In this document: in pieces, positions 1 to 7,673 of the stretch
Layout of the letters: every line of letters starts with the position of its first letter
Numbering within the stretch: the stretch's first letter is position 1
Source: Pseudomonas entomophila L48
GTDB lineage: Bacteria > Pseudomonadota > Gammaproteobacteria > Pseudomonadales > Pseudomonadaceae
Assembly (NCBI RefSeq): GCF_000026105.1
Contig: NC_008027.1
Location: 5,538,501 to 5,602,500 of the forward strand
Direction of reading: 5' to 3'
DNA length: 64,000 nt
The notes under the pieces: model-generated
Database searches by the model: none
Seen by the model: only the letters and a program-made list of their open reading frames with translations
Told to the model about the DNA's origin: nothing
Translations under genes and position numbers: made by a program

Positions 1-50
1 CCGATCACCTCGAAGGTGATGGCGACGATCAGATAGATCCAGGAACGCAT
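1..50 (-). CDS. SMR family multidrug efflux protein, N-terminal fragment
   Basis: Only the first 16 or so codons are in the window. The reading starts at an ATG (48-50, minus strand) preceded by a good GGAGGG ribosome binding site. The peptide begins MRSWIYLIVAITFEVIG, the typical first transmembrane helix of small multidrug resistance (EmrE/SugE/MdtI-type) proteins, including the membrane glutamate essential for proton/drug exchange. Family members export quaternary ammonium compounds or polyamines across the inner membrane. The rest of the gene lies outside the window, so the subtype cannot be decided. Confidence 0.7.
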   Translation of the reverse strand, partial: MRSWIYLIVAITFEVI

Positions 51-534
51 GGTGCCCTCCCATGGGCGACAGCAGCCGGGCGCACAGTCATCGGCGCCGG
101 AAATAGACGTTTAAGGCTGAAGAGGGAGGGAGGAACTAGAGGTCGCCGGTCCAGTGACGTTCACGGGAAACCAGGCGGGAGGTGGAGAGGAGCTTGAAAG
201 CTTTACTGTTCAACATAATGCACACAAGATTAGCTGAGCTGATCGAATAAGTCAAAACGATAGACTGAGACTAATTATTTATCGCGAGCAGTCGTCCACA
301 AACAGTGAAAACCCCTTAAAGCCTGCTGAAAGCTTCGTAAATTATATTATCCAGCCCAACCCCCACCCCCTGTAGGAGCCAGCTTGCTGGCGAAAGGGCC
401 ATCACCACCACCGCGATTCAAATGCCTCCCCTGCGGCAAAGTGTCACCACAGCCAAAATCCATCAATTAATTATTGTATTACGATAATTATTCAAGAATA
501 ATCCGCCCCGTTCATCACTGTACGGAGGCACCCC
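51..534. other. intergenic region, one REP copy, no gene seen
   Basis: This 484-bp gap separates the SMR gene (leftward) from the DUF2975 gene (rightward), so it must hold divergent promoters. It is AT-rich between about 180 and 350 and again at 465-505. A single REP-type palindrome sits at 372-396. I see no convincing ORF, tRNA or terminator. Confidence 0.6.
372..396. repeat. REP palindrome (single)
   Basis: The sequence begins GTAGGAGCCAGCTTGCTGG and continues CGAAAG. It is the same palindromic unit that recurs in intergenic gaps through the whole window, here as a solitary copy. Confidence 0.85.
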
Positions 535-1113
535 ATGAACAGTAGATCCGTGGCCTATGCGCGTTCGCGCCTACGCACCATTGGCGCATTCGCCGCCTTT
601 CTCGCCTGGACGACCGCCGCGGTAGAGCTGCTCGGCACCCCCATGCTGTGGCTGTTCGACTTCCCCGAAGTACAGGCCGCCTACCTGCAGGGCCACGGCG
701 ACCAGATGCCCCTGCTGCTGGCGCCCAACTACCAGCCCTCGACCCTGTCCATCGGCCTGGTCCTGGTACTGGACATGATCCCCACCAGCATCTCGGCCGT
801 GGCCCTGGGCATGACCGGCCTGTTCTTCCACCGGCTGTCCAAGGGCCAGACCTGGACCAACGCCAACATCAAGCTGCTGTGGTGGGTCGGCCTGCTGTGC
901 ATCGGCATGCCGCTGCTGTGGCCGGTGATCGACACCCTCCAGGGCTTGGCCCTGGCCATCGACCTGCCTGCCGGGGAAAGGAGCTTCAGCGTCTCGATCG
1001 GTGTATCATCGCTGGCTGTCTACGAGATCATGAAAGGCATCCTGCTGTGTGCCTTCTCGCTGCTCATGCGTGACGCCAAGACCATCAGCGATGAACACAA
1101 CTGTTATGTCTAA
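535..1113 (+). CDS. DUF2975 family membrane protein
   Basis: The 192-residue protein starts at an ATG with a CGGAGGC ribosome binding site 8 bases upstream. Four hydrophobic segments are visible, around residues 14-40, 72-98, 112-132 and 150-178, which fits the DUF2975 family of four-helix inner-membrane proteins. These proteins are commonly encoded next to a small YozG-like HTH regulator, and that is the case here: the HTH gene starts 10 bases after this stop codon, so the two form an operon. Function is unknown; the pairing suggests a membrane protein/regulator module. Confidence 0.8.
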   Translation: MNSRSVAYARSRLRTIGAFAAFLAWTTAAVELLGTPMLWLFDFPEVQAAYLQGHGDQMPLLLAPNYQPSTLSIGLVLVLDMIPTSISAVALGMTGLFFHRLSKGQTWTNANIKLLWWVGLLCIGMPLLWPVIDTLQGLALAIDLPAGERSFSVSIGVSSLAVYEIMKGILLCAFSLLMRDAKTISDEHNCYV

Positions 1114-1122
1114 CCGCTCCCT

Positions 1123-1329
1123 ATGCCGATAATCATCCGCCTCGACGTCGTCATGGCCCGGAACAAGATACGTTCCAAGGACCTGGCGGAAATCATCGGC
1201 ATCACGGAAGCGAACCTGTCGCTGCTGAAGAACGGCAAGATCAAGGGTTTCAAGATCGAGACCCTGGAGAAGCTGTGTCGCGCACTGAACTGCCAACCGG
1301 GCGACCTGCTGGAGTTCAGCGACGAATGA
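1123..1329 (+). CDS. YozG-like XRE-family transcriptional regulator
   Basis: The 68-residue protein is essentially one Cro/CI helix-turn-helix domain. Residues about 17-38 (DLAEIIGITEANLSLLKNGK) form the HTH, followed by the family's usual 'LEKLCRALNCQPGDLLE' ending. The start MPIIIRLDVVMARNK matches the usual N-terminus of YozG-like proteins, so I keep it rather than the internal ATG at 1153. It is the downstream partner of the DUF2975 gene and probably autoregulates the pair. Confidence 0.85.
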   Translation: MPIIIRLDVVMARNKIRSKDLAEIIGITEANLSLLKNGKIKGFKIETLEKLCRALNCQPGDLLEFSDE

Positions 1330-1347
1330 TCAAGGACTGCACCCCCC

Positions 1348-1728
1348 ATGGCATTTTCCCGCAAGGGCCTCGCGGCCCTGCTATTGGCCTGCCTGCCGCT
1401 GGCCGGCTGTGGCCCGAGCTACAGCTATAGATATTCGCCACCGCCCAGTGCGCATGGCATGAACTGCATCAACAGCTGCTCCGCGCAGCGCAACCATTGC
1501 CAGCAGATGGCCCGGTTGCAGGAAAACAGCGAACGCGCGCTGTACCAGGCCGAGATGAGGGCCTACCAGTACTGCCAGAACGGCAAGAGCAAGAAGGAAG
1601 CGCGTCACAGTTGCTACCACCCGAGCTATCCCTTCTCGACGGGGAGCAGCTACAGTTGCGGCAACGACTACGACTCCTGCTACATGGCCTGCGGCGGCAC
1701 CATCCAGCGCATTTTGAACAAAGACTGA
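1348..1728 (+). CDS. small cysteine-rich lipoprotein, function unknown
   Basis: The 126-residue protein has a lipoprotein signal peptide ending in LPLAGC (lipobox Cys at residue 21). The mature part is Tyr/Ser/Cys rich, with cysteines spaced as CINSC, HCQQ, YCQN, SCYH, SCGNDYDSCYMAC, which suggests several periplasmic disulfides. It follows the HTH gene by 18 bases and precedes a second lipoprotein gene by 22 bases, so all four genes may be co-transcribed. I do not recognise a named family. Confidence 0.7.
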   Translation: MAFSRKGLAALLLACLPLAGCGPSYSYRYSPPPSAHGMNCINSCSAQRNHCQQMARLQENSERALYQAEMRAYQYCQNGKSKKEARHSCYHPSYPFSTGSSYSCGNDYDSCYMACGGTIQRILNKD

Positions 1729-1750
1729 TCCCGGAACGGACCCGAACCAC

Positions 1751-2002
1751 GTGAAACACGCCAAGCCCTTCGCCCTGCTGACCCTCGCCCTGGCCATGAC
1801 CGGCTGCGCCGGCAACACCGCCAGCAGCAAACCCGCCCCGCTCGACTGGAACATGCCCGGCATGCAGCTCGGCGGCGACCGCGGCCTGCCGCTGCACAAC
1901 GTCGACGGCAGCTGCCGCAAGCGCGGTTGTGACAACAACAAGCTGTTCTTCAACCCAGGCAAGCCTGAGCCGAGCGTCAACACCATCCACCGCGGCTGGT
2001 AG
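1751..2002 (+). CDS. small lipoprotein, function unknown
   Basis: The 83-residue protein has a signal peptide with lipobox MTGC (Cys at residue 19). It starts with GTG, where the reading MKHAKPFALLTLALAMTGC is continuous. The mature part has one Cys pair (DGSCRKRGCDNN) and a conserved-looking 'NTIHRGW' end. It lies 22 bases behind the other lipoprotein gene, which suggests co-expression. No function can be assigned. Confidence 0.65.
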   Translation: MKHAKPFALLTLALAMTGCAGNTASSKPAPLDWNMPGMQLGGDRGLPLHNVDGSCRKRGCDNNKLFFNPGKPEPSVNTIHRGW

Positions 2003-2061
2003 GAAAATTCTCCTTTCGCCTCGGTGACTTAGGGGTTTTGGCGATGAATGCAACGAAGTGG

Positions 2062-2089
2062 TTTACAGCCGCGATTCCATCGCTATAAT
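2062..2089 (+). promoter_or_regulatory. sigma70 promoter of tRNA-Thr
   Basis: A -35 element TTTACA (2062-2067) and a consensus -10 TATAAT (2084-2089) are 16 bases apart. They place the transcript start a few bases before the tRNA 5' end at 2101. Confidence 0.75.
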
Positions 2090-2100
2090 GACGCCCCTGT

Positions 2101-2176
<76 letters not shown>

Positions 2177-2192
2177 TACGTAGTACTCAAGA

Positions 2193-2218
2193 GGCTCACC
2201 GAAAGGTGGGCCTTTTTT
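2193..2218 (+). terminator. rho-independent terminator after tRNA-Thr
   Basis: The stem GGCTCACC / GGTGGGCC (2193-2200, 2205-2212) has a GAAA tetraloop and is followed by six T residues. Confidence 0.85.
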
Positions 2219-2306
2219 GTTTTGTTGCGAATGAAGCTTTGACTTGCCCCGCCCAGGCCGCTACGATTTTTATCGTAAATTTTAGATATTCAGGGCAGGT
2301 CGGCCA

Positions 2307-2630
2307 ATGGCACTTCAATTCCACGAAAGCCCCTTCCACGTTACCCACGATGCGGAAACGGCCAGCAAGATGGCTTTGAAGATGGACCTTTCCATCTTCA
2401 TCACCGACTGCATCAAGAAAATGGGCCTCAAGCAACACGAGGCCGCAGCCAGGCTGAACGTCACCCAGTCCCGGGTATCCGAGCTGGCCAATGGCAAGAT
2501 CGAGAAATTCACGCTGGATGCCATGCTGGACATGCTCGATAAGCTCGGCTTTCGCACCCGCCTTGTACTGGCCTCGAACGATACTGATGCCCTTCCCCAG
2601 ATTGTGATCTCGCAAGCGCCCGGCAGCTAA
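2307..2630 (+). CDS. XRE-family antitoxin (HigA / HTH_37-like)
   Basis: The 107-residue protein has an XRE-type HTH at about residues 45-68 (KQHEAAARLNVTQSRVSELA) followed by 'FTLDAMLDMLDKLGFRTRLVL'. This is the usual ending of antitoxins paired with HigB/Gp49-type RelE-fold toxins. The matching toxin is present but on the opposite strand, tail to tail, with the two stop codons interlocked (CTAA at 2627-2630). Normally such pairs are co-directional, so the antitoxin here cannot repress the toxin through a shared promoter. It lies inside the tRNA-Thr island. Confidence 0.8.
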   Translation: MALQFHESPFHVTHDAETASKMALKMDLSIFITDCIKKMGLKQHEAAARLNVTQSRVSELANGKIEKFTLDAMLDMLDKLGFRTRLVLASNDTDALPQIVISQAPGS

Positions 2631-2977
2631 ACCCTGTACCCCATCTTTCTGAGCTCCAGCTTCAGCTCCTTCAATCGATCCTCAGCGACCTGCATCGCAT
2701 GCCGGTCCGACCTGTTGGTGGTTTTCACGAACGAATGCAGCACAACCACCATGTCTGCATATTTGGCTACGTACACACATCTGAAAGCCGGGCTGCCGTT
2801 GATGATGAGCTCGATTGCCCCCGCCCCCACCGAATCAGTCAGTGACTTGATAGGCCGTACAGGGTCCTGCCCGTACTGAATGCGCCGCAGGTCCTTACCG
2901 AAATCATCCTGGACATCCTGTGGCAGGTCCTTGTACTCACGCTCGGCGGCAGTACTGACAAACGCGAACTTTCTCAA
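2627..2977 (-). CDS. RelE/HigB-like toxin (phage Gp49 type)
   Basis: The 116-residue protein follows the Gp49/HigB pattern: 'LPQDVQDDFGKDLRRIQYGQDP', 'GAIELIINGSPAFRCVYVAKY', 'VVVLHSFVKTTNRSDRHAMQVAEDRLKEL'. Family members are ribosome-dependent mRNA endonucleases, neutralised by an XRE antitoxin. Length is normal for the family. The only plausible start is TTG (2975-2977), exactly at the junction with the vgrG remnant, so the original promoter and start may have been lost. It overlaps the convergent antitoxin gene by 4 bases. Confidence 0.75.
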   Translation of the reverse strand: MRKFAFVSTAAEREYKDLPQDVQDDFGKDLRRIQYGQDPVRPIKSLTDSVGAGAIELIINGSPAFRCVYVAKYADMVVVLHSFVKTTNRSDRHAMQVAEDRLKELKLELRKMGYRV

Positions 2978-2982
2978 ATTGG

Positions 2983-3615
2983 TTGAGCCTGCCCCGGGTA
3001 CCGAAAGGCGACCAGGTCTGGCAGCACAGCGAGGCCTGCCAGCAGCGCGTCGACGCGGAAGGCAACTGGCTGCGCCAGACGGACGGGAAGATCCAGGACA
3101 AGGCGATCGAGCGCGAGGTGGAGTCGCTGGCCAACCGCGAGCAGTTCCAGAGCCACACCAGGAACGTGGACGAACATTCCACCGAGACGGTGGGCGGGGT
3201 GAAGAAGGTCGAAGCCCTGGGCGCGCTGAAGCTGCTGTCCGGCGGATCCGCGAGCCTGGCCGCTGTGGATGACCTGCACTAGGCCACCGGGCGCGACCTC
3301 AACCTGGTGGTGGGGCAGAAGCTCAACGCGACGATTGGCGGTGATGTTCAAGAGCAGATCCTGGGCCTGCGCCGCAGCGTCTCCAACGTCAGTCAGCGAC
3401 TGCAGGCTCCCAAAACCTGGCTGGGGTCGGAAGAGGTCAATGTACTGCAGGTGTTGTGCGATCTGCTCCATCTCGTTGAGCAGATGAACGTACAACTAGC
3501 TGGCCATGTACATGGTGCAAGCCCTACACCTCACAATGCCCAAGCGAACAGTCTGCACGCTGTTCGCGCGAGCAATTTTGCCTCAGTTCTTCAAGGTGTT
3601 ACTGCTCAACCCTAA
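2983..3615 (+). pseudogene. vgrG 3' remnant with internal stop
   Basis: One frame runs through the whole stretch, broken by a TAG at 3280-3282. The upstream part has 'NVDEHSTETVGGVKKVEALG'. The downstream part has 'GRDLNLVVGQKLNATIGGDV' and 'APKTWLGSEEVNVLQVLCDL', then 'LVEQMNVQLAGHVHG'. These are hallmarks of the C-terminal beta-helix and tail of type VI secretion VgrG proteins. No N-terminal gp27/gp5 part is present, so this is a truncated, inactivated relic. It is unrelated in its end sequence to the intact vgrG at 52.5 kb. Confidence 0.75.
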
Positions 3616-3619
3616 TGAC

Positions 3620-4639
3620 TTACACACCCTCAATTCGTTTAAAAATCGCTGAAAACACTCTTTCCCGCTCGGCTCGCTTGGATTTGTCCGAGGTTGATCT
3701 TGATGAAACCTCAGAGAAAATCACCACATCCTCATCACCAGACGAAAAGTCGTTTTGCTTGGCGGAAACAACGAGCTTTGTAAGCTCTTCTTTTAGTTGC
3801 TGCGCGTTGCTGAAATGGCTAAGCCCAGTACTTCGCGTATATTCTAGACAAACTCCAAATAGAGAATGGAAAACCCCTTTTGACTTGAAGTACTGAAGAT
3901 TATCTTTATCCAGTATGTTTTTTATTAAGGAAATACTGCTATTGAACTCACTTTCGCAATCTGACTCCGTAGGGAATTCCTCGTCAAATTCGATATAAGC
4001 AGTTTCCAGCAGGTCTTTTTTATTTGTTATTCCGTACACCTGACGGAGCAGTAGCTCACTGACATATTCAATGTCTAGCATTCTCCTTACGTCGCGAGGT
4101 GTAAAAAGCCCGATACTTTGAAAATAGGGGTTGTCGGCAAGCCTTTCTGAGAGCTGCTTGAAAAGCCCTTTGTATCGCGCATTCCTAAGCTCCTGATCGT
4201 TAAGAACTATATTGTTAGTATTCAGCCTAGTGAATGTGTTACGTATTTCTTCATCATTCGTTTTGCGAAGAAATCTAACTACAACCTTATAATCCCAGAA
4301 CTCTTCTTTTTGAGTTGTCGACAGATCCCTAAAATACTCATTCGACCAGTTGTCGTTGTTTGGCAATCCAAATTCATTATCAATGAATTTAATGATCGAA
4401 GTAATCCGCTGTTGACCATCAACAACTATATGCTGCTGTTTTCCGGACTCTGGATCGGTCGTAATCTGCATGTATATCTCTGGAAAAGGCAGGTCCCCTA
4501 GGATGGTATCCATAAGGAACGACCTTTCTTTTTCCATCCATACTGCACGCCTCTGGAATTTTGGACTGATTTGCAAACTGCCGTCATTCCTTAGGCTGTT
4601 GAACCAAGCTACAGTCTGAAGACTAACATCGTAATCCAT
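3620..4639 (-). CDS. DUF262 domain protein
   Basis: The 339-residue protein starts at an ATG behind a GGGGGA ribosome binding site, 8 bases after the upstream gene's stop. The DUF262 signature DGQQR lies at residues 74-78, followed by the second family motif 'FTRLNTNNIVLNDQELRNA' around residues 135-153. DUF262 is a ParB/Srx-like nucleotide-binding fold found in GmrSD-type and other anti-phage nucleases. Here the usual HNH nuclease (DUF1524) domain is absent; the C-terminal 150 residues are charged and helical with no motif I know. It is the second gene of a two-gene AT-rich operon, probably a defence or toxin-antitoxin type module; this is inference. Confidence 0.8.
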   Translation of the reverse strand: MDYDVSLQTVAWFNSLRNDGSLQISPKFQRRAVWMEKERSFLMDTILGDLPFPEIYMQITTDPESGKQQHIVVDGQQRITSIIKFIDNEFGLPNNDNWSNEYFRDLSTTQKEEFWDYKVVVRFLRKTNDEEIRNTFTRLNTNNIVLNDQELRNARYKGLFKQLSERLADNPYFQSIGLFTPRDVRRMLDIEYVSELLLRQVYGITNKKDLLETAYIEFDEEFPTESDCESEFNSSISLIKNILDKDNLQYFKSKGVFHSLFGVCLEYTRSTGLSHFSNAQQLKEELTKLVVSAKQNDFSSGDEDVVIFSEVSSRSTSDKSKRAERERVFSAIFKRIEGV

Positions 4640-4647
4640 AATTCCCC

Positions 4648-5214
4648 CTATTTATTGGCTAGACGTATGCTACGCACATAGTAGTCGATCGTTTCTGCCA
4701 CATTCCTAAAATACATCATATTGACCTGCTTGTAGCTCACCGCCTTATTGGAGTATTTATCGGTGAGCTTTAAGTGATCGCGTTTTAATTCTGATGTAAG
4801 GGCTGGCACCCACTTGGGGGTTGCGAAGCCTGAGTATACGTTTTCCCCATTGCGCCTTAATGCTGCCTGTGCGGAATGGCCAAGTGAATAGTATTTATCG
4901 CGATGAAAGCGCCTAAGTTCTTCCCAGGTTTTTAGATAGCTATCCGCACAAATTATAGCTATATCTATATCCGATCCCTCATGGAAAACCCTAAAATTCT
5001 TATCCGGATTCAGGCTGAATTTCCAGTTAGCTGATCCAACAATGGAAACTAGGTGGGCATGGGGATGATCTGCTTTTATTGGAGCTTTATAGTCTTCGTA
5101 AGCTTTCTGGGAGTCAAAAGCATGAATTGAGCTTTTATGTATAAGCTCTTCAGCAACGGCGGAGTATGGTTTTGATTTCAGGAAATCTTTGAATTCTGCC
5201 AACTCCATTTGCAC
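4648..5214 (-). CDS. nucleotidyltransferase-fold protein
   Basis: The 188-residue protein may start at the GTG (5212-5214) or at the ATG two codons later. An AAGGAG ribosome binding site precedes both. Residues 57-87 contain a nucleotidyltransferase-like signature: 'SIVGSANW' followed, after an unusually long gap of about 20 residues, by 'GSDIDIAII', which supplies the D-x-D metal ligands. The rest has no obvious partner domain. It is the first gene of an operon with the DUF262 gene. Both have low GC relative to the chromosome, consistent with recent acquisition. Possible roles are NMP/AMP transfer to a target protein or tRNA, or nucleotide second messenger synthesis; none can be proven here. 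Confidence 0.65.
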   Translation of the reverse strand: MQMELAEFKDFLKSKPYSAVAEELIHKSSIHAFDSQKAYEDYKAPIKADHPHAHLVSIVGSANWKFSLNPDKNFRVFHEGSDIDIAIICADSYLKTWEELRRFHRDKYYSLGHSAQAALRRNGENVYSGFATPKWVPALTSELKRDHLKLTDKYSNKAVSYKQVNMMYFRNVAETIDYYVRSIRLANK

Positions 5215-5771
5215 AAATCTCCTTCTGCCAAATCCTAAAACTGTTGTTTTGATAACATCTGAAGATATGCTGCGCGCGTCAAGACAACGGGGAGATAGCT
5301 GCTCTTACTGACGAACGCTCCGGCTTCGCGTAAGCCTGATTCTGCCCGAAGATGGCAGACTCGAGCTCTTGAGAGGAAATCTTACCTTACGGAAAAAAAT
5401 CTGGCTGAAAAATCACTTATCCCCCTCCCGCCGACGCGCTCCGCCTCGGAAAAAATGCAAAGGGGCTGGGCTTTGCTACGGCCGGCCACGGCAGGCGCGG
5501 CGCGGGCCACGGGGGGCCAAGAGGCATTGCACACTGTGCAAAGGAGTGAAGGGCTGTGCAGCGCTGAGCTACTGAGAGTGTCCACAGCGCTCCCGGATAC
5601 CGGCCCCAAATATCCGTGAATAACCAACAAAATCAGCTGATAGCCGGCTTTTATCAATGAACGCTGGGCGATAGAGTGGACTTGTAATCAGTAGGTCCCG
5701 GGGGTCGACTCCTACTGCGGCACCATATTCAAAGCCTTGCTACGCGGGGCTTCTTGTTTCTGGCTTCCAAC
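5215..5771. other. intergenic region with island right end
   Basis: No gene is visible in this gap. It holds the promoter region of the leftward nucleotidyltransferase/DUF262 operon (around 5215-5290), a perfect palindrome TTGCACA-C-TGTGCAA at 5527-5541, and the degenerate tRNA-Thr 3' copy at 5679-5727 that marks the end of the island. Confidence 0.6.
5679..5727 (+). repeat. attR-like partial duplicate of tRNA-Thr 3' half
   Basis: Bases 5679-5702 are identical over 24 bases to the anticodon-arm/variable-loop part of the tRNA-Thr gene (2130-2153). The following bases keep a degraded T arm and end in GGCACCATA like the true tRNA 3' end. No 5' half is present. Such partial tRNA copies are left by integrase-driven insertion into tRNA genes, so the segment 2177-5727 is an island. 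No integrase gene remains. Confidence 0.8.
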
Positions 5772-5987
5772 TCACCCCTCCATCAACGCCTTCTGCAACT
5801 TCCTCACCTCAACCCCACTCAGCTCAAGCGCCACATTCCCCCCCTCCTTCCCCATCCCCCTGATCAACACAATCCCACCCTTGTTGAAATTGCGCTCCTG
5901 AGCCAGCGGATACATCGCAATGATGTGATCGACACTGACCACGTAATGCCGATGGTTGGTGATCTCGAAACTGACGAATCGGCTCAC
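5772..5987 (-). CDS. conserved small protein, function unknown
   Basis: I choose the GTG start at 5985-5987 because an AAGGAG ribosome binding site lies 8 bases upstream and the reading VSRFVSFEITNHRHYVVSVDHIIAMYP looks like a natural N-terminus; longer readings start in non-coding-like sequence. The 71-residue product is a mixed alpha/beta soluble protein ending 'VRKLQKALMEG'. I recognise no family. It lies between the tRNA-Thr island and nirK, on the opposite strand to nirK. Confidence 0.55.
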   Translation of the reverse strand: MSRFVSFEITNHRHYVVSVDHIIAMYPLAQERNFNKGGIVLIRGMGKEGGNVALELSGVEVRKLQKALMEG

Positions 5988-6111
5988 TCCGTGTGCTCCT
6001 TGCAGTGCTGACCAGCGCGCCCCGGTTGCAACCCACGCCATCCAGAGGCGCCCCACAAGCCATAGTAGCCTTCCGCCAGACCTGCGACAGGTTGTCAGCC
6101 CTTTCCACTTC

Positions 6112-6125
6112 TTGTTTTCGCTCAA
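6112..6125 (+). promoter_or_regulatory. possible ANR/DNR (FNR-type) box upstream of nirK
   Basis: TTGTT-TTCG-CTCAA matches the FNR-family consensus TTGAT-N4-ATCAA at 8 of 10 defined positions. It lies 67 bases before the nirK start, a normal place for activation by the oxygen or NO sensors ANR/DNR. This is a pattern match only. Confidence 0.4.
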
Positions 6126-6191
6126 TAAACCTTATGTTTAAAAGGGGTAATCCTGTGTCCGACGGCTTTCGTCGACTTAAGGAGAAGTCCC

Positions 6192-7334
6192 ATGAGTGAG
6201 CAAGACGGATTGGCCCTGACCCGGCGCGGCATCCTGGCGGGCGGTGTGTTACTCGGTGTCGGCGGCACCCTGCTGGGCTCTGGCCTGGCCCAGGCAGCGG
6301 AGCCGGAGGCAAAAGCGTCGCCTGTGGATCTGGCGAAGCTAGAGCGGGTCAGCGTGGAACTGGTCGCACCGCCCCAAGTGCACGCCCACACCCAGCGCGC
6401 ACCCGGTAAGCCACGCATCGTCGAATTCCGCCTGGTCATCGAGGAAAAGGAACTGGCCGTCGACAACAACGGCGCCTTCATCCACGCCATGACCTTCAAC
6501 GGCTCGGTGCCCGGCCCGCTGCTGGTGGTACACGAAGGCGACTACGTCGAGCTCACCCTGGTCAACCCGGCCGGCAACAGCATGATGCACAACATCGACT
6601 TCCACGCCTCCACGGGCGCTCTGGGCGGCGGCGAGCTGACCCATGTGAAGCCCGGCGAACAGGTGAAGCTGCGCTTCAAGGCCGATCGGGCCGGGGTGTT
6701 CGTGTACCACTGTGCGCCCGGTGGGGCAATGATCCCGTGGCATGTGGTGTGCGGCATGAACGGCGCGATCATGGTGCTGCCGCGCGATGGCCTGAAAGAC
6801 CAGGATGGCCGCCCGCTGAAGTACGACAAGGTCTGGTACATCGGCGAGCAGGACTACTACATCCCCCGCGACAAGGACGGCAAGTACAAGCGCTACCCCA
6901 CCCCCATCGCCAGCTTCGCCGACATGCAACCCCTGATGAAGGGGCTGGTGCCGACCCATATCGTGTTCAACGGCAGCGTCGGCGCGCTGACCGGCAAACA
7001 GGCCCTGGCCGCCAAGGTGGGCGAGACGGTGCTGATCGTGCACTCGCAGGCCAACCGCGACACCCGCCCGCACCTGATCGGCGGCCACGGCGACTACGTC
7101 TGGGCCTCCGGCAAGTTCGCCAACCCGCCGCAGCGCAACCTGGAAACCTGGTTCATCCCGGGCGGCGCGGCGGGCGCGGCGCTGTACACCTTCCGCCAGC
7201 CCGGCCTGTACACCTACCTCAATCACAACCTGATCGAAGCGGTGATGCTCGGCGCGGCCGCCCATGTGCAGGTCGAAGGCCAATGGAACGATGACCTGAT
7301 GAGCCAGGTGGAGGCGCCCGGGCCGATCAAGTAG
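6192..7334 (+). CDS. nirK: copper-containing nitrite reductase (NO-forming)
   Basis: The 380-residue protein has a Tat signal ([16 protein letters not shown]) for folded export to the periplasm, then two cupredoxin domains. Copper ligands can be read directly: '[10 protein letters not shown]' and 'GGGELTH' in domain 1, 'YHC' for the type 1 Cys and the adjacent His, '[14 protein letters not shown]' for type 1 His and Met, and '[14 protein letters not shown]' for the type 2 His in domain 2. It reduces nitrite to nitric oxide, taking electrons from azurin or cytochrome c. A GGAG site precedes the ATG. No nor, nos or nar gene is nearby, so it is an orphan denitrification gene here; a DUF3079 gene follows at 78 bases. 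Confidence 0.95.
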   Translation: MSEQDGLALTRRGILAGGVLLGVGGTLLGSGLAQAAEPEAKASPVDLAKLERVSVELVAPPQVHAHTQRAPGKPRIVEFRLVIEEKELAVDNNGAFIHAMTFNGSVPGPLLVVHEGDYVELTLVNPAGNSMMHNIDFHASTGALGGGELTHVKPGEQVKLRFKADRAGVFVYHCAPGGAMIPWHVVCGMNGAIMVLPRDGLKDQDGRPLKYDKVWYIGEQDYYIPRDKDGKYKRYPTPIASFADMQPLMKGLVPTHIVFNGSVGALTGKQALAAKVGETVLIVHSQANRDTRPHLIGGHGDYVWASGKFANPPQRNLETWFIPGGAAGAALYTFRQPGLYTYLNHNLIEAVMLGAAAHVQVEGQWNDDLMSQVEAPGPIK

Positions 7335-7412
7335 CGGCGTTGACCCCGATCAAGGCCCTTGGCCATGCGCGGCATAGCCTGAGCGCAGGCATCCACTTCA
7401 TGGAGGGAGACC

Positions 7413-7631
7413 ATGGCCAAGAAATTTCCCGTGAACCCCAGCCACCCCGAACGGATCTGCTGGGGGTGCGACCTGTATTGCCCGGCCAAGGCGCTGGCCT
7501 GTGGCAACGGGGCGGAGCGCACCATGCACCCGGCGGAGCTGTTTGGCGAGGACTGGAACCTGCAAGCAGACCTGCTGGCCTCGCCGCTGCACGACACCTC
7601 TGGCAGCAAACTTGAGCCAGACGGCCGATAA
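7413..7631 (+). CDS. DUF3079 family protein
   Basis: The 72-residue protein starts with a strong GGAGGGAG site 6 bases before ATG. It has the DUF3079 pattern 'HPERICWGCDLYCPAKALACGNGAERTMHPAELFGEDW', with four cysteines (CxxC plus CPA...C) that could bind a metal or cluster. Family function is unknown. Being directly downstream of nirK it may be expressed with it. Confidence 0.85.
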   Translation: MAKKFPVNPSHPERICWGCDLYCPAKALACGNGAERTMHPAELFGEDWNLQADLLASPLHDTSGSKLEPDGR

Positions 7632-7673
7632 CGGCACCATGGCGGTCGCCCTCTTACCCAGCAAGGACCGCTC

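Noticed and set aside
5382..5657. A 91-codon minus-strand frame in the island end
   Set aside because: No ribosome binding site, odd composition and no family resemblance; treated as non-coding.
5679..5727. A second, functional tRNA-Thr gene
   Set aside because: Only the 3' half is present, the T arm is mutated and there is no acceptor 5' strand; it fits an attachment-site duplicate instead.
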